The notes: generated from the letters alone by a model not told the origin. Shown: positions 46,992-56,726, counted from the first letter of the stretch. The stretch is 64,000 bases of DNA from Stakelama flava (GCF_019351405.1 NZ_JAHWZX010000001.1:310001-374000); one strand, 5' to 3'. A program made the numbers and translations.

Positions 46992-47609
46992 ATGCGCCGC
47001 ACCCTTCTTGCCCTGACGCTGGCACTCACCGCCGCACCCGCGCTTGCCCAGACCATGCCGACAGAGCTTTCGGGCAAGGGATCGGCGGCCGATATCGCGG
47101 CGGGTGCCTATACGGTCGAACCGGGCCATACCCAGGTCGATTTCACCATCAGCCATATGGGTATTTCGCCCTTTTCAGGAACGCTGTCGGGCGCGAGCGG
47201 CAGCATGACGATCGATCCGGCGAATCTTTCCGCGACGAAGCTGGACGTGACCATCCCGCTCGCCAGCATCCAGACCACCAGCGACAAGCTGACCGGTGAA
47301 CTGAAAAGCGCCGACTGGTTCGACGCCGAACAATATCCGACGGCGAAATTCCACGCGACCAAGGTCGAAAAGACCGGTGCCGCGACCGCCCGGATCACCG
47401 GTGATCTGACCCTGCACGGCGTGACGAAGCCGATCACGATCGCCGCAAAATTCTACGGTGCGGCGATGAATCCGATGAGCAAGAAGGCAAGCCTCGGCTT
47501 TACCGGCCGCGCGATGATTCAGCGCTCGCAATTCGGAATCGACAAATATGTACCGCTGGTTTCGGACGAAACCATGCTGACCATTCACGCAGCGTTCGAA
47601 AAGCAGTAA
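46992..47609 (+). CDS. YceI-family periplasmic lipocalin-like protein
   Basis: A 205-residue exported protein (signal peptide MRRTLLALTLALTAAPALAQ) with the YceI domain: YTVEPGHTQVDFTISHMGIS, DVTIPLASIQTTSDKL, and GDLTLHGVTKPITI. Family members bind polyprenyl-quinone-type lipids. The specific ligand is unknown. gggagacacgcg precedes the ATG. Confidence 0.92.
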   Translation: MRRTLLALTLALTAAPALAQTMPTELSGKGSAADIAAGAYTVEPGHTQVDFTISHMGISPFSGTLSGASGSMTIDPANLSATKLDVTIPLASIQTTSDKLTGELKSADWFDAEQYPTAKFHATKVEKTGAATARITGDLTLHGVTKPITIAAKFYGAAMNPMSKKASLGFTGRAMIQRSQFGIDKYVPLVSDETMLTIHAAFEKQ

Positions 47610-47637
47610 ATCCCCCGCGAACCGCCTGGCGCACGCG

Positions 47638-48036
47638 TCAGGCGGCGGAGCGATGGGCCGCAAGCCCTTCGAATGTGCCCCGCACGGCAGGCGATGCATT
47701 GGCGACGCGCCTGCCGACTTCCTCGACAAATGCTTTCGCATCCTCGCCGTGCGAATGATGCGCCATCGCCCAGTCGCCGAATTCGCGCGTTTCGATCATG
47801 CGCTCCGAAAGCCGGACGATGCCGCGATGGCGTGAATCCTTTCCGATCCGCGCAACGGTGCGTTCGACGACGCTCGCCTCCCCCTCCAGCACCTGCATGA
47901 ACCGCTTGCCATCGCTGTAAAGCAGGCCGGTCAACGCATCCCGTTCGTTATTCTGGCGCGACCGGGCCAGAATCCGTTCGACCATCGATCGCGTCACCGG
48001 GGCTGTGGCGGTGCTGATATAAATGAACTGCAACAT
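47638..48036 (-). CDS. Short BLUF-domain blue-light photoreceptor
   Basis: A 132-residue FAD-binding photoreceptor consisting of little more than the BLUF domain. Key residues are in place: Tyr6 (MLQFIYIST), Asn30 (RQNNERD), Gln48 (KRFMQVLEG) and Trp89 (EFGDWAM), so photochemistry should be intact. The output partner is unknown; short BLUF proteins act through protein-protein contacts. aggaaggttttcgc sets the start. It is convergent with the yceI gene. Confidence 0.92.
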   Translation of the reverse strand: MLQFIYISTATAPVTRSMVERILARSRQNNERDALTGLLYSDGKRFMQVLEGEASVVERTVARIGKDSRHRGIVRLSERMIETREFGDWAMAHHSHGEDAKAFVEEVGRRVANASPAVRGTFEGLAAHRSAA

Positions 48037-48154
48037 GCGAAAACCTTCCTGACGGCGCATTATCCGCTTTACTTGCCAGGGGTTTAACAAGCTATTCACG
48101 CCACGACGTACGCACTGGCTGGACAAAAAGCATCAAATCGGCAATGAACGGCGC

Positions 48155-48202
48155 ATGATGATTACCGGGACGCTATTCGGCCTGCGACTTATTCGCCCTT
48201 AG
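48155..48202 (+). CDS. Possible leuA leader peptide
   Basis: A 15-residue reading frame, MMITGTLFGLRLIRP, with three Leu codons (CTA, CTG, CTT) close to its stop. The stop codon lies inside the palindrome cgcccttagggcg, the usual layout of an amino-acid attenuator. The ribosome site is weak, and the Leu codons are not consecutive, so the call is tentative. Confidence 0.4.
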   Translation: MMITGTLFGLRLIRP

Positions 48203-48302
48203 GGCGAGCGCCTTTGCGCGCCGTACCTAAGGGGTGACTTGCCGAATATATCGTCCGTTTCAGCGCCGCATCGCACGCGGCCGCTTCTTCAAGTGAGAGA
48301 TC
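48194..48302 (+). promoter_or_regulatory. Possible attenuator upstream of leuA
   Basis: cgcccttagggcg (48194-48206) is a self-complementary hairpin, and its central ccttagg part can instead pair with cctaaggg (48226-48233); the two structures exclude each other. A further hairpin, gcgccgc with gcggccgc, then TTCTTC lies near 48264-48291. Together with the leader peptide this fits leucine-dependent attenuation of leuA. Confidence 0.4.
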
Positions 48303-48305
48303 ATC

Positions 48306-49973
48306 ATGCTGCGCGATCCCGCCGTTAAGTACCGCCCGTTTCCGCAGGTCGATTTGGCCGACCGACAATGGCCGGGCCGAACCATCACCCAGCCGCCGCG
48401 CTGGCTTTCCACCGATATGCGCGATGGCAACCAGGCGCTGATCGATCCGATGAACGCGGAAAAGAAGAACCGCTTTTTCGATCTGCTGGTCGAAGTGGGC
48501 CTTAAGGAGATCGAAGTCGGTTTCCCGTCGGCCGGAGCGACCGAATTCGACTTCATCTCGGGACTCGTCCGGTCGGACCGCATCCCCGACGACGTGACGG
48601 TGCAGGTACTCACCCAGTCGCGCCGCGACCTGATTGAAAAGAGCTTCGAATCGCTGCGCGGCGCGCGCACCGCGATCGTGCATCTCTACAACGCCGTTTC
48701 CCCCGCATGGCGCCGGATCGTGTTCGACATGAGCCGCGAAGAGGTTCGCGAAGTGGCCGTGGCCGGCGCGAAACTTTTGCGCGACGGCGCGGCGGCGCAG
48801 CCCGATACCGACTGGCAGTTCGAATATTCGCCCGAAACCTTCTCCACCGCCGAACTCGATTTTTCGATCGAGGTTTGCGAGGCGGTGATGGACATACTGC
48901 GCCCTACCCCCGAAGCGCCGTTGATCCTGAATCTTCCCGCCACGGTGGAGGCGGCGACGCCCAATATCTATGCCGACCAGATCGAATATTTCTGTCGGCA
49001 TATCCGCAATCGCGACAGCGTCGTGGTCTCGCTTCATACCCATAATGATCGCGGCACCGGGGTCGCTGCGTCCGAACTGGGACTTCTTGCCGGCGCCGAC
49101 CGGGTCGAGGGCTGCCTGTTCGGCAATGGCGAACGCACCGGGAATGTCGATCTGGTAACACTTGCGCTGAACATGTACACGCAAGGCGTTGATCCGGGGC
49201 TAGATTTCTCCGACATCGATCGGGTGATCGGCACCGTCACCTATTGCAACAACCTGCCCGTTCATCCGCGCCATCCCTATGCCGGCGGTCTGGTGTTCAC
49301 CGCCTTTTCGGGAAGCCATCAGGACGCGATCAAGAAGGGCTTTGCCGCTCAGGAAGCGCGCAACGACGAAATCTGGGACGTTCCCTATCTGCCGATCGAT
49401 CCGAAGGATCTGGGACGCGATTACGAAGCGGTCATCCGCGTCAATTCTCAAAGCGGCAAGGGCGGCGTCGCCTGGGTGCTGCAACAGGATCAGGGGCTGA
49501 AACTGCCCAAACGGCTTCAGGCGCATTTCAGCCGGCATGTTCAGGCGCTCGCTGATCAGAGCAGTCGCGAACTTAACGCCGCCGATATCTGGGACGCGTT
49601 TCGTGCGACCTATCGGTTGGAGGACGGACAGCCGATCGAACTGGTCGCATGGGACGAACGCCGCGCACCTAATGGCGATCGCATCTTCACCGGCACGATT
49701 GAGGTCGACGGAACGCAAAACAGCATCAGCGGTCGCGGCAACGGGCTGATCTCCTCGGTACTCGGCGCGCTTCACGATGCCGAAGGCGTCGAACTGGAAG
49801 TGCAAAGCTATGCTGAGCACGCCATCGGTCAGGGCTCGAATGCCCGCGCCGCCGCTTATGTAGAGGCTACCGGGCCCGACGGGCGCACCCATTGGGGCGT
49901 GGGTATCGATGAGGATGTGGCAACCGCCAGCGTGCGCGCGGTATTGTCCGCCGCCAACGCAACGCGCGTCTGA
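48306..49973 (+). CDS. leuA: 2-isopropylmalate synthase (LeuA type 2)
   Basis: A 555-residue enzyme joining acetyl-CoA and 2-oxoisovalerate in leucine synthesis. The catalytic barrel begins with STDMRDGNQALIDPM; metal ligands are in LHTHNDRGTGVAASELGLL and the GNGERTGNVDL loop. The C-terminal allosteric domain (SISGRGNGLISSVLGALHDA) binds leucine. The N-terminal KYRPFPQVDLADRQWPGRTI marks the actinobacterial/fungal-like long form. Confidence 0.96.
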   Translation: MLRDPAVKYRPFPQVDLADRQWPGRTITQPPRWLSTDMRDGNQALIDPMNAEKKNRFFDLLVEVGLKEIEVGFPSAGATEFDFISGLVRSDRIPDDVTVQVLTQSRRDLIEKSFESLRGARTAIVHLYNAVSPAWRRIVFDMSREEVREVAVAGAKLLRDGAAAQPDTDWQFEYSPETFSTAELDFSIEVCEAVMDILRPTPEAPLILNLPATVEAATPNIYADQIEYFCRHIRNRDSVVVSLHTHNDRGTGVAASELGLLAGADRVEGCLFGNGERTGNVDLVTLALNMYTQGVDPGLDFSDIDRVIGTVTYCNNLPVHPRHPYAGGLVFTAFSGSHQDAIKKGFAAQEARNDEIWDVPYLPIDPKDLGRDYEAVIRVNSQSGKGGVAWVLQQDQGLKLPKRLQAHFSRHVQALADQSSRELNAADIWDAFRATYRLEDGQPIELVAWDERRAPNGDRIFTGTIEVDGTQNSISGRGNGLISSVLGALHDAEGVELEVQSYAEHAIGQGSNARAAAYVEATGPDGRTHWGVGIDEDVATASVRAVLSAANATRV

Positions 49974-49984
49974 TCGATCGGTCA

Positions 49985-50016
49985 GGGCGCGGGACGGCAG
50001 CAGCCGTATCGCGCCC
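49985..50016. terminator. Hairpin between convergent leuA and folE
   Basis: gggcgcg and cgcgccc form a stem that continues with an inner acggc/gccgt stem. It lies between the two stops and has no T tract, so it is only a possible bidirectional terminator. Confidence 0.45.
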
Positions 50017-50038
50017 GCCCGCCTCGCTTAGAGCGGCT

Positions 50039-50659
50039 TTAATAGCCCATCAGTTTCAATACTTCGGCACGGCTGCGCGGATCGTCGCGAAACACGCCCA
50101 TCATCCGGCTGGTCGTCATGGTGACGCCGGGCGTGCGCACGCCGCGTGCGGTCATGCAGCCATGGGTGGCGTCGATCACCACCGCCACGCCGCGCGGCTG
50201 CAAATGCTCCCATATGCAATCGGCGACCTCCGCCGTCAGCCGCTCCTGCACCTGAAGCCGCCGGGCGAACGCGTGCAGCACCCGCGCCAGTTTCGAAATG
50301 CCTACCACCCGGTTCTCCGGAAGATAGGCGATATGCGCCTTGCCCGTGATCGGCGCCATATGGTGTTCGCAATGCGACTGAAACGGAATATCCTTCAGCA
50401 GGACGATCTCGTCATATCCGCCTACTTCCTCGAACACGCGCGAAAGATGGTGGGCGGGATCCTCGGCATAGCCCTGACAATATTCGCGCCACGCACGCGC
50501 AACGCGTTTGGGCGTATCGACCAGTCCTTCGCGCGTCGGATCGTCGCCGGTCCACCGGATCAGCGTACGCACCGCCTCTGCCACATCGTCGGGGACCGAT
50601 AGATTGTCCTCGTCATCGTACAGGTCGCCGTCATCCGGGCTGAGGCGTTCGTTGGTCAT
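50039..50659 (-). CDS. folE: GTP cyclohydrolase I
   Basis: A 206-residue enzyme for the first step of folate (dihydroneopterin) synthesis. The zinc site and core read FQSHCEHHMAPITGKAHIAY, with LQVQERLTAEVADCI and the late Cys in THGCMTARGV. The acidic first 20 residues (SPDDGDLYDDEDNL) precede the conserved core. gaggagacgagaatcg is the ribosome site. It lies 82 bases after cobQ on the same strand. Confidence 0.96.
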   Translation of the reverse strand: MTNERLSPDDGDLYDDEDNLSVPDDVAEAVRTLIRWTGDDPTREGLVDTPKRVARAWREYCQGYAEDPAHHLSRVFEEVGGYDEIVLLKDIPFQSHCEHHMAPITGKAHIAYLPENRVVGISKLARVLHAFARRLQVQERLTAEVADCIWEHLQPRGVAVVIDATHGCMTARGVRTPGVTMTTSRMMGVFRDDPRSRAEVLKLMGY

Positions 50660-50741
50660 CGATTCTCGTCTCCTCGTCGCACGATTGCGCATCCCTAAGC
50701 CAAAAGCGGCATGGATTGAAACAGCCGCGAAGCGCGCGCGC

Positions 50742-52196
50742 CTATGCCGCGCCGCGCGCGATCGCCAGCATCGCGTCGAGATCGAGATGCTTTTCGATCG
50801 CCGCGGCGATTTCATCCAGAGCACAATCGATATCGGCGGCATGGTCCGGCCCCGTCGCATCCGCGCCGATCCGCGACAGCCATGCCGCGCGCTGCGCCGC
50901 TTCGCCCAGCAAGCCGTGAATATAGCTTCCCGCGACCAGGCCGTCCGCGCGCATCGCGCCATCGGCGCCACCGCCGGACAGCTGCCCCAGCGGCCGGTCG
51001 GCATCGCAGCCGGTGGTCCGACCAAGATGGATTTCATAGCCGCTGAACGCCGCCCCCAGCGCAACGCCGCGCACCTGGCGCAGCGTCTTGTCGCCGGTCA
51101 GCACCGTTTCCACATCGAGCAGCCCCAGCCCGGCGACCTCGCCCGCTGGCCCCTCCACCCCGTCAGGATCGGCGATTTGCCGGCCCAGCATCTGATATCC
51201 GCCGCACAGGCCAAGCACCGGGCGGCGCTTGCGCACATGCGCCAGGATATCGACATCCCACCCTTGCGCACGGATGAAGCGCATATCGGCGATGATTGTC
51301 TTCGATCCGGCAAGAATGATCATTGCCGCATCGGGGATCGCCTCGCCCGGCGGCACCATCACCACATCGATCGCCGGTTCCAGCCGCAGCGGATCAAGAT
51401 CATCGAAATTGGCGATGCGCGGCGTCACCGGGCAGGCAATTACGATCCGGTCCGATGCAGCGCTATGAGTGCGCTCCAATATCACCGCATCCTCGCTGGG
51501 CAATCGCCGGGCGGGCGGCAGCCAGGGAAGCATGCCCAGCGCCGCCCAGCCGGTACGCTGAACGATTGCGGCCATTCCGTCCGCGAACAACGCGGGATCG
51601 CCGCGAAACTTGTTGATTACGAAACCGCGGATCATCGCCGCATCGTCCGGCGCGATTACCGCATGGGTGCCGACCAGCGATGCGATCACGCCGCCGCGGT
51701 CGATATCGCCGATCAGAACGACCGGGACCTGCGCAGCGCGCGCGAACCCCATATTGGCGATGTCGCCCGCACGCAGGTTGATTTCCGCCGGAGATCCCGC
51801 CCCTTCGACCACCACGATATCGGCCTGTTCGGCAAGCGCGCGATAGCTTTGCAGCACCGCCGTCATCAGTTCCCGCCGCCCCTCGCGCCAATTCGCCGAG
51901 CCAAGCGTGCCGCGAACCCGGCCATGCACCACCAGTTGCGACGTGCGATCTCCCTGCGGCTTCAACAGCACGGGGTTCATATCCACGTCGGGGGGCACGC
52001 GACACGCGATTGCCTGAGTCGCCTGCGCACGGCCGATTTCTCCGCCATCGGCGGTAACGGCGGCGTTGTTGCTCATATTCTGCGGTTTGAACGGACGCAC
52101 GCTCAGGCCGCGATTGGCGAGCGCACGGCATATCCCGGCGACCAGCACCGATTTGCCGACATCGGAACCGGTGCCCTGAAACATCAAAGCGCCCAT
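50742..52196 (-). CDS. cobQ: Cobyric acid synthase CobQ
   Basis: A 484-residue glutamine amidotransferase that amidates four carboxyls of the corrin ring. The N-terminal ATP-binding domain has [20 protein letters not shown] and [14 protein letters not shown]; the C-terminal glutaminase domain has the nucleophile Cys in [13 protein letters not shown] and the His in YIHGL. gcgggggaatcat precedes ATG 52196, which lies inside the 3' end of cobD (13-base overlap), so the two are coupled. Confidence 0.95.
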   Translation of the reverse strand: MGALMFQGTGSDVGKSVLVAGICRALANRGLSVRPFKPQNMSNNAAVTADGGEIGRAQATQAIACRVPPDVDMNPVLLKPQGDRTSQLVVHGRVRGTLGSANWREGRRELMTAVLQSYRALAEQADIVVVEGAGSPAEINLRAGDIANMGFARAAQVPVVLIGDIDRGGVIASLVGTHAVIAPDDAAMIRGFVINKFRGDPALFADGMAAIVQRTGWAALGMLPWLPPARRLPSEDAVILERTHSAASDRIVIACPVTPRIANFDDLDPLRLEPAIDVVMVPPGEAIPDAAMIILAGSKTIIADMRFIRAQGWDVDILAHVRKRRPVLGLCGGYQMLGRQIADPDGVEGPAGEVAGLGLLDVETVLTGDKTLRQVRGVALGAAFSGYEIHLGRTTGCDADRPLGQLSGGGADGAMRADGLVAGSYIHGLLGEAAQRAAWLSRIGADATGPDHAADIDCALDEIAAAIEKHLDLDAMLAIARGAA

Positions 52197-53122
52197 ATGA
52201 TTCCCCCCGCAATCGCCCATAACAGCGCACAGGCGCGAACATAGACGGCAAGCGCTCGCTTCAGATCGCCCGCCCCTGCGCTGCGGCCCTCTCCACCGAT
52301 CCACGGCTTGTCATTCGCTACGCCGTCATAGGCGATCGGCCCGGTGAGCGCGACGCCCAGCGCGCCCGCCATCGCCGCTTCCGGCCATCCGGCATTGGGC
52401 GATGCATGGCGGGCGTGATCGCGCAGCATCACGCGCCACCCTCCGGGCGCAGCGATGCACAACACCACCCCGGCAACCCGGGCGGGGACCAGGTTGAAAA
52501 GGTCGTCGCACCGCGCCGCAGCCCAGCCAAAGGCGCGCCACGGTTCCTCATAATGGCCGATCAGGCTGTCGGCAGTGTTGATCGCCTTATATGCCCAAAG
52601 CCCCGGCAGCCCTGCGAAAAGGAGCCATGCCAGCGGCGCGACCACGCCATCGCAGAAACTTTCGGCCAGGCTTTCGATCGCGGCGCGCGCGATGCCAGCG
52701 CGATCAAGCGCCGCGACATCGCGGCCGACGATCCGCGACACGGCAATTCGCGCGCCGTCGATATCGTCGCTCGCCAGCGCTCGCCAGACCGGGCGAACAT
52801 GGTCGTACAGGCTGCGCTGGGCAAGGCCGGGCCAGGCGAAGAGCGAAGCCGCAACCCAGCCCCAACGGCCGAACAGCGCATAGACCAGCGTCTCGATCGC
52901 CAACCCCGCCGCGATGGCGATGCTGAGGAGCGCGACCACCGTAACGATGCCTGCCGCCCTGCGCCGGGCGAAGCTTCGCTGCGGCCGGTTGCCGTGCCGT
53001 TCGCACCAGCTGATGAAGCGCGCAAAGCCGCCTACCGGATGTCCCACCAGCCGATACAGCGGCGCAGGCCAGCCGATCGTCGCATCGAGCACCAGCGCAA
53101 TAACCGCGACCGGCCTAATCAT
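52184..53122 (-). CDS. cobD: Adenosylcobinamide-phosphate synthase CobD/CbiB
   Basis: A 312-residue membrane protein attaching (R)-1-amino-2-propanol phosphate to adenosylcobyric acid. Family segments include [20 protein letters not shown] near the start, [14 protein letters not shown] and [13 protein letters not shown], and [17 protein letters not shown] near the end; about four hydrophobic helices are seen. It overlaps the cobC stop by 8 bases and cobQ start by 13. Confidence 0.95.
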   Translation of the reverse strand: MIRPVAVIALVLDATIGWPAPLYRLVGHPVGGFARFISWCERHGNRPQRSFARRRAAGIVTVVALLSIAIAAGLAIETLVYALFGRWGWVAASLFAWPGLAQRSLYDHVRPVWRALASDDIDGARIAVSRIVGRDVAALDRAGIARAAIESLAESFCDGVVAPLAWLLFAGLPGLWAYKAINTADSLIGHYEEPWRAFGWAAARCDDLFNLVPARVAGVVLCIAAPGGWRVMLRDHARHASPNAGWPEAAMAGALGVALTGPIAYDGVANDKPWIGGEGRSAGAGDLKRALAVYVRACALLWAIAGGIIWAL

Positions 53123-54137
53123 CGGCAAGCGCCGCTTCCAATCGCGCAAAACCTGCTGCGTCGGGTGGCAGACCGAAGCGCAACCAGTGCGGGTGGCAGG
53201 TGAACGGACGCACCAGAATGCCGCGCCGCGCCAGCTTGTCGAACAGCCCGTCGCTCGCGGCGGGATGTTCCGCCAGCCGGAACAGCGGGCATTCGCCGCG
53301 CACCGTCATGCCATGGCGCGCGAGCAGCATATCCAGCGCATCCGCATCGCTCACAAGCCGCTGCCGGGTGGCTGCGATCCAGCGCGCATCGCGATAGGCG
53401 GCGGTGCCCCATGCGATTGCTTCGGCAGAAACGGGCCAGTCGCCGGTCATCGCACGCACCCGCGCAAGGATGGCGGGCGGTGCCACCACGAACCCCAGCC
53501 GCAGCCCGGCAAGGCCGAAAAACTTGCCGAATGAGCGTAAGACGATAACCGGCGCGGCGTCGGTCAGATGCGACAATATGCTGATGCCCGGCTGCGCATC
53601 GGCAAATGCTTCATCGACAATCAGCCACCCCCCGGCGCTTGCCTTGGCGCGGGAGAACGACAGCATTCGCGCTACGTCGCATACCCGCCCGTCGGGGTTG
53701 TTCGGATTGGCGAGCAGCAGCGTCCCGCCGCTTCGCGCCGCTTCCTTCACTGCGCCGTACGGCACCCGCCGCGCCGCAACCTCCCCCTGCGTGCCATAGC
53801 CCGGCGTGACCGCGCATAGCGGCTGCGGCAAGCCAAGCACAGGCAACATCCTCAACCCCATTTCGCTTCCCGGAAGTGCCGCAACGCGCTCCGCCGCAAC
53901 GCCGAAATGCGCCGCTGCCGCCGCCTCCAGTTCGGCGAGCGCCTGGCGGTCGGGCAACGACGCGTGATCTATGGTTAGTCCCGCATCCGGCTTCCAGGGA
54001 AGCGGATTGATACCAGTCGACAGGTCCAGCCACGGCAGCGGCGCGTGCGGATACAGCCGCCGCGCCGCGTCCATCCGGCCGCCATGATACGAAAAATATG
54101 CCGATTCCGCTTGCATCATAGCGTCCGCCATCGCCAT
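53115..54137 (-). CDS. cobC: Threonine-phosphate decarboxylase-like aminotransferase (CobC)
   Basis: A 340-residue PLP enzyme of fold type I that makes the aminopropanol phosphate linker for cobalamin. Marks: WLDLSTGINPLPW, LPGSEMGLRMLP, ANPNNPDGRV, VDEAFAD and the PLP Lys in RSFGKFFGLAGLRLGF. It is the first gene of the cobC-cobD-cobQ operon and is divergent from cobU, 27 bases away. No cobalamin riboswitch is visible in the short gap. Confidence 0.93.
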   Translation of the reverse strand: MAMADAMMQAESAYFSYHGGRMDAARRLYPHAPLPWLDLSTGINPLPWKPDAGLTIDHASLPDRQALAELEAAAAAHFGVAAERVAALPGSEMGLRMLPVLGLPQPLCAVTPGYGTQGEVAARRVPYGAVKEAARSGGTLLLANPNNPDGRVCDVARMLSFSRAKASAGGWLIVDEAFADAQPGISILSHLTDAAPVIVLRSFGKFFGLAGLRLGFVVAPPAILARVRAMTGDWPVSAEAIAWGTAAYRDARWIAATRQRLVSDADALDMLLARHGMTVRGECPLFRLAEHPAASDGLFDKLARRGILVRPFTCHPHWLRFGLPPDAAGFARLEAALADD

Positions 54138-54164
54138 TCAGCGGCACACAGGCAAGCCGGAAGC

Positions 54165-54695
54165 ATGATGACGACACAGCCGAGCACGTTTCTGATCCTT
54201 GGCGGCGCGCGCTCCGGCAAGAGCCGTCATGCCCAGCGCATCGCACAGGCCGATGGCGGCGAAAGGGTGTTCGTGGCGACTGCGCAAGCCTTTGACGACG
54301 AAATGCGCGACCGCATCGCCCGACACCGTGCCGATCGCGACTCAAGCTGGCACACAGTCGAAGCGCCGCTCGCGCTCGTCGATGCGATCCGTTCGGAAGA
54401 TGCGCCAGGCCGGGTGCTGCTGGTCGATTGCCTGACGCTGTGGCTGTCGAACCTGCTGCTCGCCGGACACGATGTCGCCGCCGAAAGCGATGCGCTGGTC
54501 GCCGCAGTGCCCCGTCTTTGTGCACGGCTCATTCTGGTAAGCAACGAGGTCGGCCTCAGCGTCGTACCCGACAATGCGCTCGCCCGCCGGTTCCGGGATG
54601 CGGCTGGCATGCTAAACCAGCGGCTTGCCCAAATCTGCGACTCCACCGAATTCATCGTCGCCGGCCACCCCATCCGCCTAAACCGCGCGGAATAG
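54165..54695 (+). CDS. cobU: Adenosylcobinamide kinase/guanylyltransferase CobU
   Basis: A 176-residue bifunctional enzyme of cobalamin nucleotide-loop assembly. The P-loop GGARSGKSRHAQ, the catalytic His region RHRADRDSSWHTVEAP and LLVDCLTLWLSNLL are typical of CobU/CobP. Two ATGs overlap at the start (54165 and 54168). It is divergent from cobC. Confidence 0.95.
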   Translation: MMTTQPSTFLILGGARSGKSRHAQRIAQADGGERVFVATAQAFDDEMRDRIARHRADRDSSWHTVEAPLALVDAIRSEDAPGRVLLVDCLTLWLSNLLLAGHDVAAESDALVAAVPRLCARLILVSNEVGLSVVPDNALARRFRDAAGMLNQRLAQICDSTEFIVAGHPIRLNRAE

Positions 54696-54933
54696 CGGCG
54701 AAAACCTCAATTAACGGCGCGACGGTGTGTGTGTTGGGAGCGGATTAGATCAATATTTTTCGCTGCAAGAGCTTTCCAACCAGCTCGTTTATATGCACCC
54801 CAATATGCAACCTAAGCTACTAGGTCTAACCCGAAAGTTTAGTCGCGGCCGGGCCTTAGAAGCTTGGATCGCCGTACCCACGCCTTAATCGACATCCGTC
54901 GACAATCCGCGATCCGCTAACGTTTCATATGCG
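54696..54933. other. AT-richer gene-free stretch at the edge of the second insertion
   Basis: 238 bases of visibly lower GC with no gene, terminator or clear repeat, except ggccttagaag (54852-54862), which also occurs just outside tRNA-Val at 14910. It may hold the outer junction of an integrated piece of DNA, but no copy of the tRNA-Arg 3' end was found here by eye. Confidence 0.35.
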
Positions 54934-56109
54934 TCACCGCTGCGGCAGTTGAGGAACCGGGACAGCCGAACCGTCATCCGCCCACGTATCGCCATCAAGA
55001 GTGATCGTATCGGCATATTGAGTGGCCAGCGAATAAGGGCCATGATCGGCATACCCCGAATAATCGCGCGAGATCCGGTTTCCGCCGATCACGATTCCGG
55101 TATTAACCGCGCCGGGATTTGTGAGCGTCCCATTCTGCGTGATGAACTGTATGGGATAGTTGTTCGATCCCGCGACATAGTTACGCTGGAAAGCGCCGGT
55201 ATCGGAGGCCTGTCCTGTATCGGGCCTCACTATCACCGCACTCGTGCAATTCGCTGAAGCTGGCATGCCCAGCCAGTTTTCTTGGACCACGCCGTAGCCG
55301 CGAACAAACTGAATCCCATCCATGTGCGGATAGCGGACGTCGTTCGGTGCGCCATAATACGGGCCATATGCTGCAGCGTCCCACGCCAGCATGTCATGGA
55401 TATAGTTGCGTTCGATTACTGCGCCGATCGGCGCCTTGATGGCATCGTCACCGCAAGCGGCTATGTCGCAATGGTCGACCACAAGGCCAGTCGCATAAGA
55501 TGCGCCACCGATGCCGCTATAGGCACGTTCGCCTGCTCCATCGATTTGAATATGATGAATATGCGCGTTGCTCGCTGCCGCCTCGACCATGACGAGCTGA
55601 CGATGCATCGCATTCAGCGCCGCACGCTTGTCCTGCGCGGTCTGCCCTGACGGCCATCCATTCGCATCAACGTCGTAAACATAGGCTTCCGGGTCGATCG
55701 CAGCGCCGAGTACCGCACAGTCGCGAAGTTCAATCCCGGACGCGGTGATATCGATCCAACCAATGACCCGTTTACCCACCAGCGCGTCGGCATCAGCCTG
55801 CGTCGCAATCGTATAAGGCGCCGCCTCGATCGTATCAGTGATTGGAACACGCGATCCGCATGCGACCCGAAACCATGTCTCGAGTTCATGCAGTGGGCGT
55901 TCGAACGCGCTTTCCCATGTCAGCGGCTGTACCAAGTTGATCAGGCGTAAACCGTCGATCACCGTCGTTGCACTAGAAAATAGTGCAATCGCTTCGGCAT
56001 CGTTGAGTCCAGCAGCAGACAATGCTGCGTCGACCGCCGAGGGGCTGATAGATTCCTGCCCGTTATCCCCGCTGTCGGCGCTCATCATCTGGTTAGATAC
56101 GTCCACCAT
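54934..56109 (-). CDS. Orphan right-handed beta-helix-like protein beside tRNA-Arg
   Basis: A 391-residue protein of unknown function. After an acidic head, residues 20-65 look helical ([20 protein letters not shown]) and end LVQPLTW. The rest has beta-helix rungs such as [53 protein letters not shown] and [14 protein letters not shown]-x-D-x-I-Q with N-x-I turns recalls polysaccharide lyases/epimerases and phage tailspikes. No signal peptide is seen. aaggaaccgaaag gives the start, 43 bases from the tRNA-Arg 3' end on the same strand. GC is lower than around it. It resembles 13502-14521 in N-terminal pattern. Confidence 0.7.
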   Translation of the reverse strand: MVDVSNQMMSADSGDNGQESISPSAVDAALSAAGLNDAEAIALFSSATTVIDGLRLINLVQPLTWESAFERPLHELETWFRVACGSRVPITDTIEAAPYTIATQADADALVGKRVIGWIDITASGIELRDCAVLGAAIDPEAYVYDVDANGWPSGQTAQDKRAALNAMHRQLVMVEAAASNAHIHHIQIDGAGERAYSGIGGASYATGLVVDHCDIAACGDDAIKAPIGAVIERNYIHDMLAWDAAAYGPYYGAPNDVRYPHMDGIQFVRGYGVVQENWLGMPASANCTSAVIVRPDTGQASDTGAFQRNYVAGSNNYPIQFITQNGTLTNPGAVNTGIVIGGNRISRDYSGYADHGPYSLATQYADTITLDGDTWADDGSAVPVPQLPQR

Positions 56110-56152
56110 CTTTCGGTTCCTTTGTCATCCGTCCGCACCATCTGGCGAGCAG

Positions 56153-56229
56153 TGGTGTCCCGGGAGGGATTCGAACCCCCGACCTACGGATTAGGAATCC
56201 GGCGCTCTATCCTCCTGAGCTACCGGGAC
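56153..56229 (-). tRNA. tRNA-Arg (CCT anticodon)
   Basis: A 77-base cloverleaf on the minus strand: acceptor GTCCCGG/CCGGGAC, discriminator A, encoded CCA, D-arm GCTCAGGAGGATAGAGC, anticodon arm CCGGA-TTCCTAA-TCCGT (anticodon CCT) and T-arm with GGTTCGAATCC. Genes for DUF1178, a nitrilase and glutaredoxin lie upstream on the same strand, and the beta-helix gene follows. Confidence 0.95.
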
Positions 56230-56264
56230 ACAGCCGGGGTTGGTAGTGCGCGCGCCTGCGCCGG

Positions 56265-56726
56265 TCAATTGCGCGCCGAAGGCGGGACCACCGGGAAGGG
56301 CAGCGGCGCGACAGCGATCCCATCGTCCAGCAATTCGCGCGCCTGCTCGATCGTCGCCTCACCATGGATGGCCGCCCTGTCTTCCTCGCCATGGTGCATC
56401 GCGCGGGCACGTTCGGTGAAAGCGCTGCCGACCCATTGCGATCCCTCCAGCGCCTTTTGCTGCGCCTGTGCCAGCGCTGCCATGGCCTGCTTGACCGCTT
56501 CGGGCATGGCTTCGCCTTTTTCCGCCGGTGGCTGCGCGGCAGTCAGTTCCCGGCGATTGCCCTTTGTCGCGATGTTCGGCGCCATCAGCGCCTTTTCCAC
56601 GCTCGCATCGCCGCAGATCGGACAGCGGATCAGGCCATCGGCCTTTTGCTCGGCATAGGCGCTGCTCGATGCGAACCAGCTTTCGAACACATGGCCCGCG
56701 CCGCATTTGAGGTCGAATACGATCAT
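56265..56726 (-). CDS. DUF1178 zinc-ribbon-like protein
   Basis: A 153-residue protein beginning MIVFDLKCGAGHVFESWFAS with a second cysteine pair in IRCPICGDASVEKALMAPNI: the DUF1178 signature, probably binding one zinc. The function is unknown. Its ATG overlaps the nitrilase stop as ATGA. The group comF-grxC-nitrilase-DUF1178 is common in alphaproteobacteria. Confidence 0.92.
   Translation of the reverse strand: MIVFDLKCGAGHVFESWFASSSAYAEQKADGLIRCPICGDASVEKALMAPNIATKGNRRELTAAQPPAEKGEAMPEAVKQAMAALAQAQQKALEGSQWVGSAFTERARAMHHGEEDRAAIHGEATIEQARELLDDGIAVAPLPFPVVPPSARN

Noticed and set aside
47622-47645. Hairpin ccgcctg/caggcgg between yceI and the BLUF gene as a terminator.
   Set aside because: It overlaps the BLUF stop codon and has no T tract in either direction.
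54138-54164. Cobalamin riboswitch for the cob genes.
   Set aside because: The gap between cobC and cobU is only 27 bases and contains no B12-box sequence.
54696-54933. Search for a duplicated tRNA-Arg 3' end beyond the second insertion.
   Set aside because: Only the 8-base cggattag is shared with the tRNA; not significant.
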